From: Thiobacillus sp.
GTDB taxonomy: Bacteria; Pseudomonadota; Gammaproteobacteria; Burkholderiales; Thiobacillaceae
DNA: 64,000 nt
Assembly: GCA_016124745.1 (NCBI GenBank)
Contig: WGNC01000007.1
Span: 62,001 to 126,000, forward strand
Reading direction: 5' to 3'
Under the pieces are notes generated by a model. It saw only the letters and a program-made list of their open reading frames with translations. It did not search any database and was not told where the DNA came from. This document shows positions 51,032 through 60,387 of the stretch, one piece after another; within the stretch, counting starts at the first letter, position 1, and the number at the start of each line of letters is the position of its first letter. The position numbers and the translations under genes are program-made.

Positions 51032-52603
51032 TCACGCGAACGTCGCGGCGGCACCGATGATGAGCGTCGACACGATGAGCAGGGCCAGCAACAGCGGCCA
51101 GACGAAGCGGACGTATTTGTCGTAACCGACCTTCGCGATCGCCAGCCCGGCGACGACGACGACGCTGGTGGGCGTCACGATCAGCGCGAGCCCGTGGCCC
51201 ATGGCCCAGGCGGTGATCGTGGTGGCACGGCTTACCTGGGCGAAGTCGGCCAGCGGCGCCAGTAGCGGCATCGCCAGCGCCCCATGCCCCGAACTGGAGG
51301 GCAGTAGGACGGCCAGCGGAATGTTCACCAGGATCGTCAGGAAGGTGAAGACGCCAGCCGACGCGCCGCTCACAAGCTGTTCCATCGAGTGAAGGATGGT
51401 ATCCAGCGTCTGGGTGTTGTTGAGGATCGCCGACACGCCGCCGGCCAGCAACACCACCATCGCCGGGCCCATCATGTCCGATGCGCCGGCGGCAATCAGC
51501 CGTACCGTTTCCTTCTCCCCCAGGTTCGCCACAAAGCCCACCAGCACAGAGGCCAGGATGAACAGCATGGCCAGCTGCGGGAACCACCAGTTGAGTTCGA
51601 ACCAAAAGGCTTGCGCACCCACTACCTCGTGGAGCAGGAGATCTTCGGCGGGAGCGGTGCCGCCGCCGATCACGCTGGACCAGGGAATGACGGAGAAGAT
51701 CATCAGTCCGAAGGCAAAGGCGGTAATCGCCAACACCCACTTCTGGGTTGCCGTCAGCCGGTTCTGCACGCCGGCCTCCGCGTCCTTGCTGTCGGTCACG
51801 GCTGCTGTCGAGTCCTCCGCGTCGTCCCAGCCGACCAGCGACGCGCCAGGGTCCTTGCGGATTCGGGCTGCGTAGCGCAGCACCCAGGCGACGGCCATCG
51901 CGGTCAGCACGACCCACAGGATGCTTCGCAAGACGATGCCGTCGCCGATGGTGACGCCCGCTTCGCCTGCGGCGACGCCGATGGAAAAGGGGTTCACGGT
52001 CGAGGCCATGACGCCGATCTGCGCGCCGATGATGATCATCGACGCGGTGACCAGTCGGTCATAGCCCAGCGCCGTCATCAAGGGAATGAAGAGGGCGTAA
52101 AAGCCTAGCGTCTCGACCGAGAAGCCCATGGTCGAGCCGAGCAGCGAGAACAGCACCATCACGGAGGCGATCAATAGCCAGCCCTTGTCGCGCAGGCGGT
52201 TGGCCAGCTCCGCGACGGCCACTTCGAGGCTGCGCGTAGCGAAGCTGACCGAGATGAAGGCACCGATCGACATGATGAAGACGATGACCCCAATCTGGCC
52301 GAAGATCCGGCCGATCGTTTCGGTATCGACGACTTCCGTATTGACGCTGCGCAAGCCGTAGACGCCGTTGATGGGCGCCAGAATCAGTTGCTGTACCATT
52401 TCGCCGAACGACAGCGGCGATGGAATTTGCGTGTAGGTGCCGGGGATCGGCGAGCCATCCATATCCGCCAGATAGCGGCCAGCCGGGACGAATAGCACCG
52501 CAATCCAGACCAGGAGGGTCACGATCGCCAGCGTGGTGACCGCGCCCGGAAATCTGGAGGCGCTGCGCTTGGGCGCCGCTGTCCCGGTTTCGCTCGTGTC
52601 CAT
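51032..52603 (-). CDS. YfcC/DcuC-family secondary carrier
   Basis: A 523-residue membrane protein with about 12 helices. AIVTLLVWIAVLFVPAGRYL, GFSVETLGFYALFIPLMTAL, SMIIIGAQIGVMASTVNPFS and LLPSSSGHGALAMPLLAPLA place it in the YfcC (C4-dicarboxylate carrier-like, DUF and Pfam DcuC clan) group, many of which move arginine, ornithine, citrulline or dicarboxylates. The fourth gene of the arginine deiminase unit, 28 bases after the barrel gene, so it may carry a pathway product. Specificity is inferred only. Confidence 0.9.
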   Translation of the reverse strand: MDTSETGTAAPKRSASRFPGAVTTLAIVTLLVWIAVLFVPAGRYLADMDGSPIPGTYTQIPSPLSFGEMVQQLILAPINGVYGLRSVNTEVVDTETIGRIFGQIGVIVFIMSIGAFISVSFATRSLEVAVAELANRLRDKGWLLIASVMVLFSLLGSTMGFSVETLGFYALFIPLMTALGYDRLVTASMIIIGAQIGVMASTVNPFSIGVAAGEAGVTIGDGIVLRSILWVVLTAMAVAWVLRYAARIRKDPGASLVGWDDAEDSTAAVTDSKDAEAGVQNRLTATQKWVLAITAFAFGLMIFSVIPWSSVIGGGTAPAEDLLLHEVVGAQAFWFELNWWFPQLAMLFILASVLVGFVANLGEKETVRLIAAGASDMMGPAMVVLLAGGVSAILNNTQTLDTILHSMEQLVSGASAGVFTFLTILVNIPLAVLLPSSSGHGALAMPLLAPLADFAQVSRATTITAWAMGHGLALIVTPTSVVVVAGLAIAKVGYDKYVRFVWPLLLALLIVSTLIIGAAATFA

Positions 52604-52631
52604 ATTGTTGTTTCTGCTGGTTGTATTGGTT

Positions 52632-53795
52632 TCAGAAGGAACGGCGCACCATGACCCAGGTTTCGGTCGAGCTGTAGGCGCCCCAGAACGTGTTGCTGGA
52701 GTCGTGTATGTAGAGCACGGTGGGCCGCAGCGACCACTTCGGGGCGAAGCGCCAGGTCAGGCCAGCCTCCAGTTCGTAGTTGTCGTCGTTGCGGGTGTAG
52801 AGCGTCGGCGGGATCGATTCGCTATGAATTTCCTGGCGGTCGTCGTGATAGCCGTTGTGTTCCCAAAAGGCGAACAGAAAGGTATCCACGGTGTCGCTGA
52901 TCTGCATGAACCAGTCGGCGGTGAGTCCGTAAAAGGTATTGTCTCCATCCGGCCGGTCGTGGGTCGCCCATTCGTGACCGGCACTGGCGGACAGCGTGAT
53001 CGCGCCCCGGCCGTCGTAGAGGCTGCGGGTCCAGCGTAGCCACAACTGTCCGATATCCCTGCTGCGGGAGCGCAGTTCGCCCGACGGGTACAGACGGCGG
53101 CGCAGTTCTCCCTCAACGGTGACGCTCTCCAGCGGATTGAGGTTGAAGGCCTGGTTGGCAAAGATGCCGTAGTCCTGGCGGTAGCCTTCCGATCCGCGGT
53201 AGCTCGCACGGCCGCGCAATCCCACTGCGCGGCTGCCGCTTTCGAGCGTCTGGTTGACGACGCCGCTCCAGCGCAGATCCCTGTCGTCACGGCGATCGCT
53301 GTCGTCATACTCGCGGTAGCGATAGTCCAGCGTGCCGTCGAGCGTCAGATTATCCCCGAGCATATAACCCAGCCCGCCGCCGGCCCTCGCCTTGCCAAAC
53401 CAGGCGCGGCGTTCTGCGCCGGGCTCGGTCGTACGGGTCGTGTTCTCGCGGTAATAGCCGCCACCGATCTCCGCATAGCCAAACGAGCTGAACGGATTGC
53501 CGGCACTGTAGTTGCGGGCGGCTTCGGCATAGATTTCGGCCTGTTCCTGCAGGCTCGGCGGCAAATTGTCGTATCGCAGAACCTGCTCGAACTCCAGGAC
53601 TGCCTGGGCATATTCCCCTTGGCTCAGATAGGCCTGACCACGATCGAGATGGGTTGCGATGAGATCCGGTCCTGCTTCGGATGCTGCATGCGCCGCGCCG
53701 GATGTGATCAGCGTGGTACCCACTGCCCAGACCACGAGGAAGGCATGAAAAAGCCCGGAGAACTCCCGGGCTTGATGCTGGCGCGACTGCTGCAT
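52632..53795 (-). CDS. Outer-membrane beta-barrel protein with N-terminal TPR-like helices
   Basis: A 387-residue protein. Residues 1-37 are a signal peptide with an Arg/Gln-rich start (FHAFLVVWAVGTTLITSGAA), then helices like a TPR repeat (HLDRGQAYLSQGEYAQAVLE), then about 14 alternating-hydrophobic strands typical of an outer-membrane barrel (GGLGYMLGDNLTLDGTLDYR, RWSGVVNQTLESGSRAVGLR), ending in the aromatic terminal strand TWVMVRRSF. The start is an ATG two bases after the arcA stop. A terminator-like hairpin (53748-53773) lies inside the signal-peptide region. Operon position suggests an arginine or ornithine channel; no biochemical evidence. Confidence 0.82.
   Translation of the reverse strand: MQQSRQHQAREFSGLFHAFLVVWAVGTTLITSGAAHAASEAGPDLIATHLDRGQAYLSQGEYAQAVLEFEQVLRYDNLPPSLQEQAEIYAEAARNYSAGNPFSSFGYAEIGGGYYRENTTRTTEPGAERRAWFGKARAGGGLGYMLGDNLTLDGTLDYRYREYDDSDRRDDRDLRWSGVVNQTLESGSRAVGLRGRASYRGSEGYRQDYGIFANQAFNLNPLESVTVEGELRRRLYPSGELRSRSRDIGQLWLRWTRSLYDGRGAITLSASAGHEWATHDRPDGDNTFYGLTADWFMQISDTVDTFLFAFWEHNGYHDDRQEIHSESIPPTLYTRNDDNYELEAGLTWRFAPKWSLRPTVLYIHDSSNTFWGAYSSTETWVMVRRSF
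53748..53773 (-). terminator. Terminator/attenuator-like hairpin after arcA
   Basis: On the minus strand AAGCCCGG and CCGGGCTT form an eight-base stem around GAGTTCT and are followed by five T. It lies 25-50 bases after the arcA stop codon, within the first codons of the outer-membrane barrel gene. Confidence 0.75.
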
Positions 53796-53797
53796 AT

Positions 53798-55051
53798 TTA
53801 GAAATCGACTGCGTCGCGGATGATCGGGCAGGTCATGCAGTGGCCGCCGCCGCGACCACGACCCAGTTCGGCGCCGACGATGGTGATGACTTCGATGCCT
53901 TCCTTGCGCAGCAGGGTGTTGGTGTAGGTGTTGCGGTCGTAGGCGTAGACCACGCCCGGCGAGGCGCAGACGAGGTTCGCGCCGCTGTCCCATTGCGTGC
54001 GCTCGCGCTGGTAATCGGTGCCACCGGCTTCGACCACGCGCAGTTTCTTGTAACCCAGCGCCTCCGCCACGACATCCACGAAGGGCTTGTTCTCGGCATG
54101 CAGCTCGACCCCGCTCGGGTGGCTGCTCGGGCGATAGGAAAAGGTCCGCGTCTGATTCATGAAGTCGGGTGCGACCAGCACGCAGTCGCGGTCGGCAAAG
54201 GTGAACACCGTGTCCAGGTGCATCGCGGCGCGAATCTTCGGCATTGCCGCGACGATGACGCGCTCGGCCGCGCCCTTCTTGAACAAGGTGGCCGCGAGCT
54301 GGCTGATTGCCTGGCGCGAGGTGCGCTCGCTCATTCCGATCAGCACGACACCCTTGCCGATTGGCATGACGTCGCCGCCTTCCAGGGTGGCCATACCGTG
54401 ATCTTCGGTCGGATCGCCCCACCAGACGTTCACCTTGCCGGCGAAATCCGGGTGAAATTTGTAAATCGCGGTGGTCAGGACGGTCTCTTCATGCCGTGCC
54501 GGCCAGTACAGTGCATTCAGCGTCACTCCACCGTAGATCCAACAGGTGGTGTCCCGCGTGTACAGGGTGTTCGGTAGTGGCGGCAGCAAGTACTCGGTGA
54601 CCCCAGCAGCTTCGCGCACGACCGTGAAGGCCGCACCCCCGACCGATTCCGGAAATTCGTTGGTGGACAAGCCTCCAATCAGGGTCTCGGCAAGTTCGCG
54701 GCTGTCCAGGCCTTCGAGGTAGCTGCGCAACTCGTCAACAAAACCCAGCCCCACCTGGTTAGGAACCACCTGGTTGTCCAGAATCCATTTCTTGCCTTCA
54801 GGGACGGCGACGGTCTCGGCCAGCAAGTTGTGCATTTCGACCACGTCGACACCGCGGTCGCGCATCTTGGAGACGAAATCGAAATGGTCACGCTTGGCGT
54901 TTTCGACCCACAGCACGTCGTCGAACAGCAGGGCGTCGCAGTTGGAAGGCGTCAGGCGCGCATGCGCCCGGCCCGGCGCGCAGACCATGACCTTGCGCAG
55001 GGTACCGACTTCGGAGTGCACACCAAACTTCACTTCATTTGCATTTGCCAT
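53798..55051 (-). CDS. arcA: Arginine deiminase
   Basis: This 417-residue enzyme hydrolyses arginine to citrulline and ammonia. The fold is a pentein propeller. [18 protein letters not shown], the His/Asp/Glu loops ([35 protein letters not shown]) and the nucleophile Cys405 in [10 protein letters not shown] are intact. The ATG ending at 55051 is preceded by AAGGGGC. arcB (ornithine carbamoyltransferase) and arcC (carbamate kinase) are not adjacent, so the energy-yielding steps must be encoded elsewhere or be absent. Confidence 0.97.
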   Translation of the reverse strand: MANANEVKFGVHSEVGTLRKVMVCAPGRAHARLTPSNCDALLFDDVLWVENAKRDHFDFVSKMRDRGVDVVEMHNLLAETVAVPEGKKWILDNQVVPNQVGLGFVDELRSYLEGLDSRELAETLIGGLSTNEFPESVGGAAFTVVREAAGVTEYLLPPLPNTLYTRDTTCWIYGGVTLNALYWPARHEETVLTTAIYKFHPDFAGKVNVWWGDPTEDHGMATLEGGDVMPIGKGVVLIGMSERTSRQAISQLAATLFKKGAAERVIVAAMPKIRAAMHLDTVFTFADRDCVLVAPDFMNQTRTFSYRPSSHPSGVELHAENKPFVDVVAEALGYKKLRVVEAGGTDYQRERTQWDSGANLVCASPGVVYAYDRNTYTNTLLRKEGIEVITIVGAELGRGRGGGHCMTCPIIRDAVDF

Positions 55052-55079
55052 ATTGAGCCCCTTGGTTGAGTGATGGAAT

Positions 55080-56504
55080 TCAGATCGCGATGGAACCTGT
55101 CGCCAGGCCGAAGACACCATAGACGGCGGCGGCGCAAATGACGCCGAACGTGACCCAGTCGGAGGTTTTGGTGAAAACGGGTTTGCCCTGCTCGCGTCGC
55201 GCCCATAAGTAAAGCGCGGTTCCGGGTGCGAACAGGATGGCGGACAGAAGGATGAATTTCAGGCCGCCCGCATAAATCATGAAGATCGTATAGGCCACGG
55301 CGAGCGCTGCCAGGATCAGGTCGCGCTGGCGTTCCTGCGGCCGCTTGTCGTAAGTTTCGCCGCGCTTGGCAATCATCAGGCCATAGGCAGCGACGAACAG
55401 ATACGGAATCAGTGTCGTCGCGCTGGTGAGGTTGAGCATCAGCGAAAATGCGTCGTTTGACCAGTAAGTGCTGATTACGACGAGTTGGACGAGGGAGCTG
55501 GTCGCCCACACGGCCGAAACGGGCGTGTTGTTCTTGTTCACCCTGGAAAAAAACGCCGGCATGTCTTTTGACTTCGCCGCCGCGAACATCACTTCGGCGC
55601 AGATCAGCGACCAGGCCAGGTAGGCACCGAGCACGGACACAATCAAGCCCCCGCTAACGAAGACCGCACCCCACGGGCCGACCACCGACTCGAGCACTCC
55701 CGCCATGGACGGCTGGCGCATGCCGGCGATGTCGGCCCGCTGAAGCACGGCGTAGGGCAGCAGGGTCACCAGTACCATGATGCCTGTAACGCCGATGAAG
55801 CCGAGGATCGTTGCCTTGCCGACGTCCTCCCGCTCCTTGGCGAAGCGCGAATATACGCTCGCACCTTCGATACCGATGAAGACGAACACCGTCACCAGCA
55901 TCGTCGCCTTGACCTGTTCGAACAAGCCCACCGTCAGGTCGCCGCCATAGAGATTGAAACGGAACAGATCCATCTTGAAGGCGAAGAACAGGATCACGAG
56001 GAAGACCAGGATCGGAATGACTTTCGCCACGGTGACAATGCTGTTGATGAAGGCAGCCTGCTGCACGCCGCGCAGGATCATGAAATGGAAGGCCCAGATG
56101 CCGACCGAGGCCACGGCGATCGCGATCACCGTGTTGCCGTCGCCGAACACCGGGAAGAACGCTCCCAGCGTCGACTTGATGAGCACCCAGTACGAAACGT
56201 TGCCAATGACGCTGCCGATCCAGTAGCCAAAAGCGGACAGGAATCCCGGATAGTCGCCGAAACCCGCCTTGGCATAGGCAAAGACGCCGGCATCGATATC
56301 GGGCCTGCGTTCGGCCAGCGCCTGGAATACCCGTGCCAGCATGTACATGCCGGTACCGGCGATGAGCCACGCGATGACGGCACCCATCGGGCCGGTGGCG
56401 CCGGCGAAGGTGCGCGGCAGCGAGAAAATGCCCGCGCCGATCATGCCGCCCACCACCATCGCGGTGAGTTGCATCCGCGACATCTTGTTTTCGTTTGCGG
56501 CCAT
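55080..56504 (-). CDS. arcD: APC-superfamily arginine/ornithine antiporter
   Basis: A 474-residue carrier with about 12 helices. [40 protein letters not shown] and [20 protein letters not shown] are typical of the arginine/ornithine group of the APC family. First gene of the operon, 28 bases upstream of arcA, which supports arginine import in exchange for ornithine. The start is the ATG ending at 56504 with GGGGG nearby. The 214 bases upstream hold no gene. Confidence 0.93.
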   Translation of the reverse strand: MAANENKMSRMQLTAMVVGGMIGAGIFSLPRTFAGATGPMGAVIAWLIAGTGMYMLARVFQALAERRPDIDAGVFAYAKAGFGDYPGFLSAFGYWIGSVIGNVSYWVLIKSTLGAFFPVFGDGNTVIAIAVASVGIWAFHFMILRGVQQAAFINSIVTVAKVIPILVFLVILFFAFKMDLFRFNLYGGDLTVGLFEQVKATMLVTVFVFIGIEGASVYSRFAKEREDVGKATILGFIGVTGIMVLVTLLPYAVLQRADIAGMRQPSMAGVLESVVGPWGAVFVSGGLIVSVLGAYLAWSLICAEVMFAAAKSKDMPAFFSRVNKNNTPVSAVWATSSLVQLVVISTYWSNDAFSLMLNLTSATTLIPYLFVAAYGLMIAKRGETYDKRPQERQRDLILAALAVAYTIFMIYAGGLKFILLSAILFAPGTALYLWARREQGKPVFTKTSDWVTFGVICAAAVYGVFGLATGSIAI

Positions 56505-56718
56505 GTTGCCCCCTGATGTGTTTTTATAAATGGCGCTGGCGGTCCTTGCCGCGCCGCCGCCAACCAACTTTCAGCTTGAAATAAATTGAACGGTACATGA
56601 AGAAAATAACATGGAACTGATTACATTTGTCTGTCGGAATCGTGCCGCCCCCGGCTCTTCTTGGCTGCTCCGTATCGACATCAACCCATGCAGGTGCGTG
56701 CACTGCCTGCCATTCAGT

Positions 56719-57384
56719 TCATTTTTCCGTCAGCTTCCTGATCACGCCTGCCGCCCACTCGCGACCGCCCAGGCCGAACGCCAGCGCGAACGCCAGGCCG
56801 ATTGCACCGAAGCCGATCTGGAACGCTGCCGTAAGGAGGTTGGTGCCAATCTGGAGCTGTTCCAGTGCCACGAACACCACAAAGATGATGGTGGCATATT
56901 CGGATAGCGTACTGATGGTGAGCGCACCCTGAACGCCCATATTGTTCAGATAGGCGAACACCATGCGGTTGATGAAGCGCGCCACCAGTACGCCGAACAC
57001 CAGCACCAGAATGGCGACGATAATGTTCGGGATATAGAAGACAACCTTGTTGAACAGTTCGGCCACCATCTGCAGACCCAGACTGTTGGAAACAGTAACG
57101 ATCACGATGAAGATGACGACCCAGTAGGCCAGCCGGGCGAGCATCCGCGATAAGGAAATATCGAGGTTGCCCTGCTTGAGGAAAGCTTCGATGCCGGTTT
57201 TCTCGGCAAGGCTGTCGAAGTGCAGCAGGTCGAGCAGTTTCATGACGCCCGTGCGTATCAGGTTGGCGAACAGCCAGCCGACGAACAGCAGTACCAGGGC
57301 TGCCAGCAACTGCGGCACAAAGCCGGCAAGCTGCGTCCAGAACGAAGTCAGAGAGGCGACGAAAACATCCAGTTGTTGCTGCAT
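56719..57384 (-). CDS. Mechanosensitive-channel-like TM-helix protein
   Basis: A 221-residue protein with about five hydrophobic helices. The repeated TM-helix motif (PQLLAALVLLFVGWLFANLI, NIIVAILVLVFGVLVARFIN) is followed by IGFGAIGLAFALAFGLGGRE, the signature of MscS-like TM-helix proteins. No soluble MscS beta domain follows, so it is a minimal, probably non-mechanosensitive or auxiliary, member. It lies between the arcD gene and the hydrogenase operon. Confidence 0.88.
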   Translation of the reverse strand: MQQQLDVFVASLTSFWTQLAGFVPQLLAALVLLFVGWLFANLIRTGVMKLLDLLHFDSLAEKTGIEAFLKQGNLDISLSRMLARLAYWVVIFIVIVTVSNSLGLQMVAELFNKVVFYIPNIIVAILVLVFGVLVARFINRMVFAYLNNMGVQGALTISTLSEYATIIFVVFVALEQLQIGTNLLTAAFQIGFGAIGLAFALAFGLGGREWAAGVIRKLTEK

Positions 57385-57519
57385 GACACAGTCCTCCTAC
57401 CAGCTTAAAAGTGCATTATAACGAAGCGCAGGATCTGCCATTCAGCGGAAGCGTTGCGGCCTTGATGTCAAAAAGGACTGTCGTGTCCGGAATTTTGTGC
57501 ATAAACTGTACTAAAGGCC

Positions 57520-58755
57520 GTGCACTATCTGAATATGTTCTCCCATCCCGATCAAGCCGGTTTCCTCCCTTCCGCCGAACTGAGTTCGCTGGTGGCGAAA
57601 CTCCTGTCGTTGGGCTATCAGTGTTTGGGGCCGGCGGAGGAGGGAGGCGCCATCGTCATGCGCGAACTTGCTGCGCCTGATGCCCTGCCACGAGGCCTGC
57701 AGGCGGAGCAGGCGCCGGGGCATTACCGACTGACGCGGGATTCCGACAATCGCTTTTTCGCCTGGGCCAACGGGCCGCAGGCAATCAAGCCACTGGCGTT
57801 TGCGCCGCAGGAATCCCTGTGGCGCGTGGAGCGGGACGCGGCGGGCGCCCTGCAGTTCGCCGCAGTGCTGCCGGCCGTTTCTCCCCAGGCCATCATCGGC
57901 GTGCGCGCCTGCGATCTCGCTGCGCTGGCCGTGCAGGAAGCGCATTTCCTGCGCGACGGTCGGCGTGACGCCCATTACGCGCAGCGGCGCGAGCAGCTTT
58001 TTCTGGTTGCCGTGCAGTGCGCGGTGCCGGCCTCGACATGTTTCTGTGCCTCCACCGGCGACGGCCCGACCCCGACCGCGGGGTTCGACATCGCGCTGGC
58101 GGAACTGGCGGATGGCTTTGTCGCAGTGGCAGGCAGCGAGAAGGGGGCAGCGGTCCTGGCTGCACTCGCTCTGTCTCCGGCCACCCCCCTGCAGCTCGCG
58201 GCGGCCCGGCAGCAGGCACAGGATGCCGCGACGCGTCAGACCCGCAGCCTGCCGAGTCCCAACTTGCGCGACGCCTTGATGGGGCAGTTGGAACATCCGC
58301 GCTGGGACGATGTGGCCGCTCGCTGCCTCGCCTGCGGCAATTGCAGCGCCGTGTGCCCAACCTGCTTTTGCCACGCCGAACAGGACTTGCCCAGCCTCGA
58401 CGGGCATGCCAGCGAGCATGTCCGGGTCTGGGATTCCTGCTTTGGCGAGTCGCACGGGTACCTGCACGGTTTCAGCGTGCGGCCCGACATCCGCAGCCGC
58501 TACCGGCAATGGCTGACCCACAAGCTGGCCACCTGGCACGACCAGTTCGGCCGCAGCGGCTGTGTCGGCTGTGGCCGCTGCATCGCCTGGTGCCCGGTCG
58601 GCATCGACCTGACCGAGGAAGTCGCCGCGCTTGTTCGTCATTCCGATCAACCCTCTGATGAATCCTCTAAGCGATCGACTAAGCCCGCAGGCGGGCAAGT
58701 CGCCGCTTATCCGGCTCGCGGGCGAGGAGGCCAAGGTCATGCCCAAACCGATTGA
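57520..58755 (+). CDS. hydB: NiFe hydrogenase (group 3b type) beta subunit, FeS
   Basis: A 411-residue electron-transfer subunit. The N-terminal part resembles anaerobic sulfite reductase subunit A. Cysteine motifs [16 protein letters not shown] (about 269-284) and [12 protein letters not shown] (about 348-359) bind [4Fe-4S] clusters, and [20 protein letters not shown] is a conserved block. The start shown is a GTG with AAAGG before it; an ATG five codons on is possible. The last bases overlap the gamma-subunit start. First gene of the order beta-gamma-delta-alpha seen in Pyrococcus hydBGDA. Confidence 0.93.
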   Translation: MHYLNMFSHPDQAGFLPSAELSSLVAKLLSLGYQCLGPAEEGGAIVMRELAAPDALPRGLQAEQAPGHYRLTRDSDNRFFAWANGPQAIKPLAFAPQESLWRVERDAAGALQFAAVLPAVSPQAIIGVRACDLAALAVQEAHFLRDGRRDAHYAQRREQLFLVAVQCAVPASTCFCASTGDGPTPTAGFDIALAELADGFVAVAGSEKGAAVLAALALSPATPLQLAAARQQAQDAATRQTRSLPSPNLRDALMGQLEHPRWDDVAARCLACGNCSAVCPTCFCHAEQDLPSLDGHASEHVRVWDSCFGESHGYLHGFSVRPDIRSRYRQWLTHKLATWHDQFGRSGCVGCGRCIAWCPVGIDLTEEVAALVRHSDQPSDESSKRSTKPAGGQVAAYPARGRGGQGHAQTD

Positions 58756-59581
58756 TGCCGGCCCGCCGCATGCCGCGACGGTGCTGGAACGCACCCTGGA
58801 ATCGCCCACCATCTTCACCCTAAAGCTGCGTCTTGACGACGATGCCGAACAGGCGGCCTACCGTTTTGCGCCCGGTCAATTCAACATGCTGTATCTGTAC
58901 GGTGTGGGAGAAGTGCCGATTTCCATCATGTCCGACCCGGAAGAGCGCGACGGCATCGGCCACACCCTTCGTGCTGTGGGGCGCGTCACCCAGGGGCTGG
59001 CGGCGCTGCAACCGGGTGACAAGCTGGGGTTGCGCGGGCCATTCGGGCGCGGCTGGCCACTGCAGGAAGTCAGCGGCTGCGACATCGTGCTGGTGACCGG
59101 CGGACTCGGCTGCGCACCGGTGGTGTCGGTCATCCATTACCTGATGCGGCGACGCGAACGCTACGGCAAGCTCGTCATCATCCAGGGCGTGAGGCACGCC
59201 GAGGATCTGATCTGGCGCGAGCATTACGATCGCTGGGCGAAGCTGCCGGATACCCAGGTACTGGTGTCGGCAAGCGAGGGGGCGGCATTCTGGCCCTGGC
59301 ATGTCGGTCGCGTGACCGAACTGTTCGAACTCGCCAACTTCGAACCCGAATGCGCCGTGGCAATGATGTGCGGGCCCGAAGGCATGATGCATGCTGCGGC
59401 TGACAGCCTGCTGGCGCGCGGTCTGCCCGAGTCCCGTTTGTTCCTAAGCATGGAACGCAACATGCAATGCGCAGTGGGGCGCTGCGGTCATTGCCAGTTC
59501 GGCGGCGCCTTCGTCTGCCGCGATGGCCCGGTATTCAACTGGGGCGAGGTGAAAGCCTTGCTTGCACACAGGGGATTCTGA
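58739..59581 (+). CDS. hydG: NiFe hydrogenase (group 3b type) gamma subunit, FAD/NAD(P)
   Basis: A 280-residue flavoprotein. The FAD part has APGQFNMLYLYGVGEVPISI; the nucleotide part has DIVLVTGGLGCAPVVSVIHY; the C-terminus has the [2Fe-2S] cysteines MQCAVGRCGHCQFGGAFVCR. It links NAD(P)H to the FeS chain. The ATG at 58739 has GAGGAGG upstream at a good distance and sits inside the end of hydB. Its stop overlaps the ATG of the delta gene (TGATG), so translation is coupled. Confidence 0.94.
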   Translation: MPKPIDAGPPHAATVLERTLESPTIFTLKLRLDDDAEQAAYRFAPGQFNMLYLYGVGEVPISIMSDPEERDGIGHTLRAVGRVTQGLAALQPGDKLGLRGPFGRGWPLQEVSGCDIVLVTGGLGCAPVVSVIHYLMRRRERYGKLVIIQGVRHAEDLIWREHYDRWAKLPDTQVLVSASEGAAFWPWHVGRVTELFELANFEPECAVAMMCGPEGMMHAAADSLLARGLPESRLFLSMERNMQCAVGRCGHCQFGGAFVCRDGPVFNWGEVKALLAHRGF

Positions 59582-60387
59582 TGAACGCATCCGCAAGCCC
59601 GCCCGCTGCAGCGAAACCCCGCGTGGCGGTGCACAAGTTCAGCTCCTGCGATGGCTGCCAGCTGGCCTTTCTCAATCTGGGCGAGGATCTGCTGACGCTC
59701 GCCGACCGCGTCGATCTCGTGCATTTCGCCGAGGCCGGGCCGCTCGATCCGGATACCGAAGTGGACGTCGCCTTCATCGAAGGCAGTGTCTACACCCCGG
59801 AAGACATGGAGCGTATTCAGCGCATCCGCCGCCACAGTCGATTGCTGATCGCCATCGGCGCCTGCGCCGTATCGGGCGGTATCCAGGCCTTGCGCAACAG
59901 TGCGGACGGCGGCGACTGGGTGGCGCAGATTTACGCCCATCCAGAAGCCATCGACAGCCTGGAGCATTCGACGCCGATCGCGCAGCACGTGAAAGTGGAC
60001 TTCGAATTGTGGGGCTGCCCGGTCAATGGCCCGCAGATGCTGGCGGTAGTGAATTCCCTGCTGCTCGGCGTCACGCCCAGCGACAACGCGGACAAGGTCT
60101 GCACCGAATGCAAGCGGCGCAGTCTCACCTGTGTCATGGTCAGCCGGGGCGTGGCCTGCATGGGTCCGGTCACCCGCGCCGCCTGCGGTGCCTTGTGCCC
60201 CAGCCTCGGCCGCGACTGTTACGGCTGTTACGGGCCGGCCGCGCAGGCCAATACCGATGCGCTGGCTGCGCGATTCACTCATTTGGGACTTGACCCTCGG
60301 GCGATCGTGCAGCGTTTCCGGTCGATCAACAGCCAGGCGCCCGTCTTTCTGGCAGCGGCCGACAAGTTGAGGAAGCACAATGACTGA
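59581..60387 (+). CDS. hydD: NiFe hydrogenase (group 3b type) delta (small) subunit
   Basis: A 268-residue FeS subunit. VHKFSSCDGCQLAFLNLGED (the proximal-cluster motif), IGACAVSGGIQALRNS and the end cluster CMGPVTRAACGALCPSLGRD with CYGCYGP carry the cysteines that relay electrons to the active site. Small-subunit length fits this soluble group, which has no signal peptide, so the enzyme is cytoplasmic. It overlaps the gamma stop by one base and hydA by eight. Confidence 0.95.
   Translation: MNASASPPAAAKPRVAVHKFSSCDGCQLAFLNLGEDLLTLADRVDLVHFAEAGPLDPDTEVDVAFIEGSVYTPEDMERIQRIRRHSRLLIAIGACAVSGGIQALRNSADGGDWVAQIYAHPEAIDSLEHSTPIAQHVKVDFELWGCPVNGPQMLAVVNSLLLGVTPSDNADKVCTECKRRSLTCVMVSRGVACMGPVTRAACGALCPSLGRDCYGCYGPAAQANTDALAARFTHLGLDPRAIVQRFRSINSQAPVFLAAADKLRKHND

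Noticed and set aside
53796-54422. N-terminal extension of the outer-membrane barrel protein
   Set aside because: The extra part is Arg/His/Gly-rich shadow of arcA; a signal peptide begins exactly at the ATG ending at 53795.
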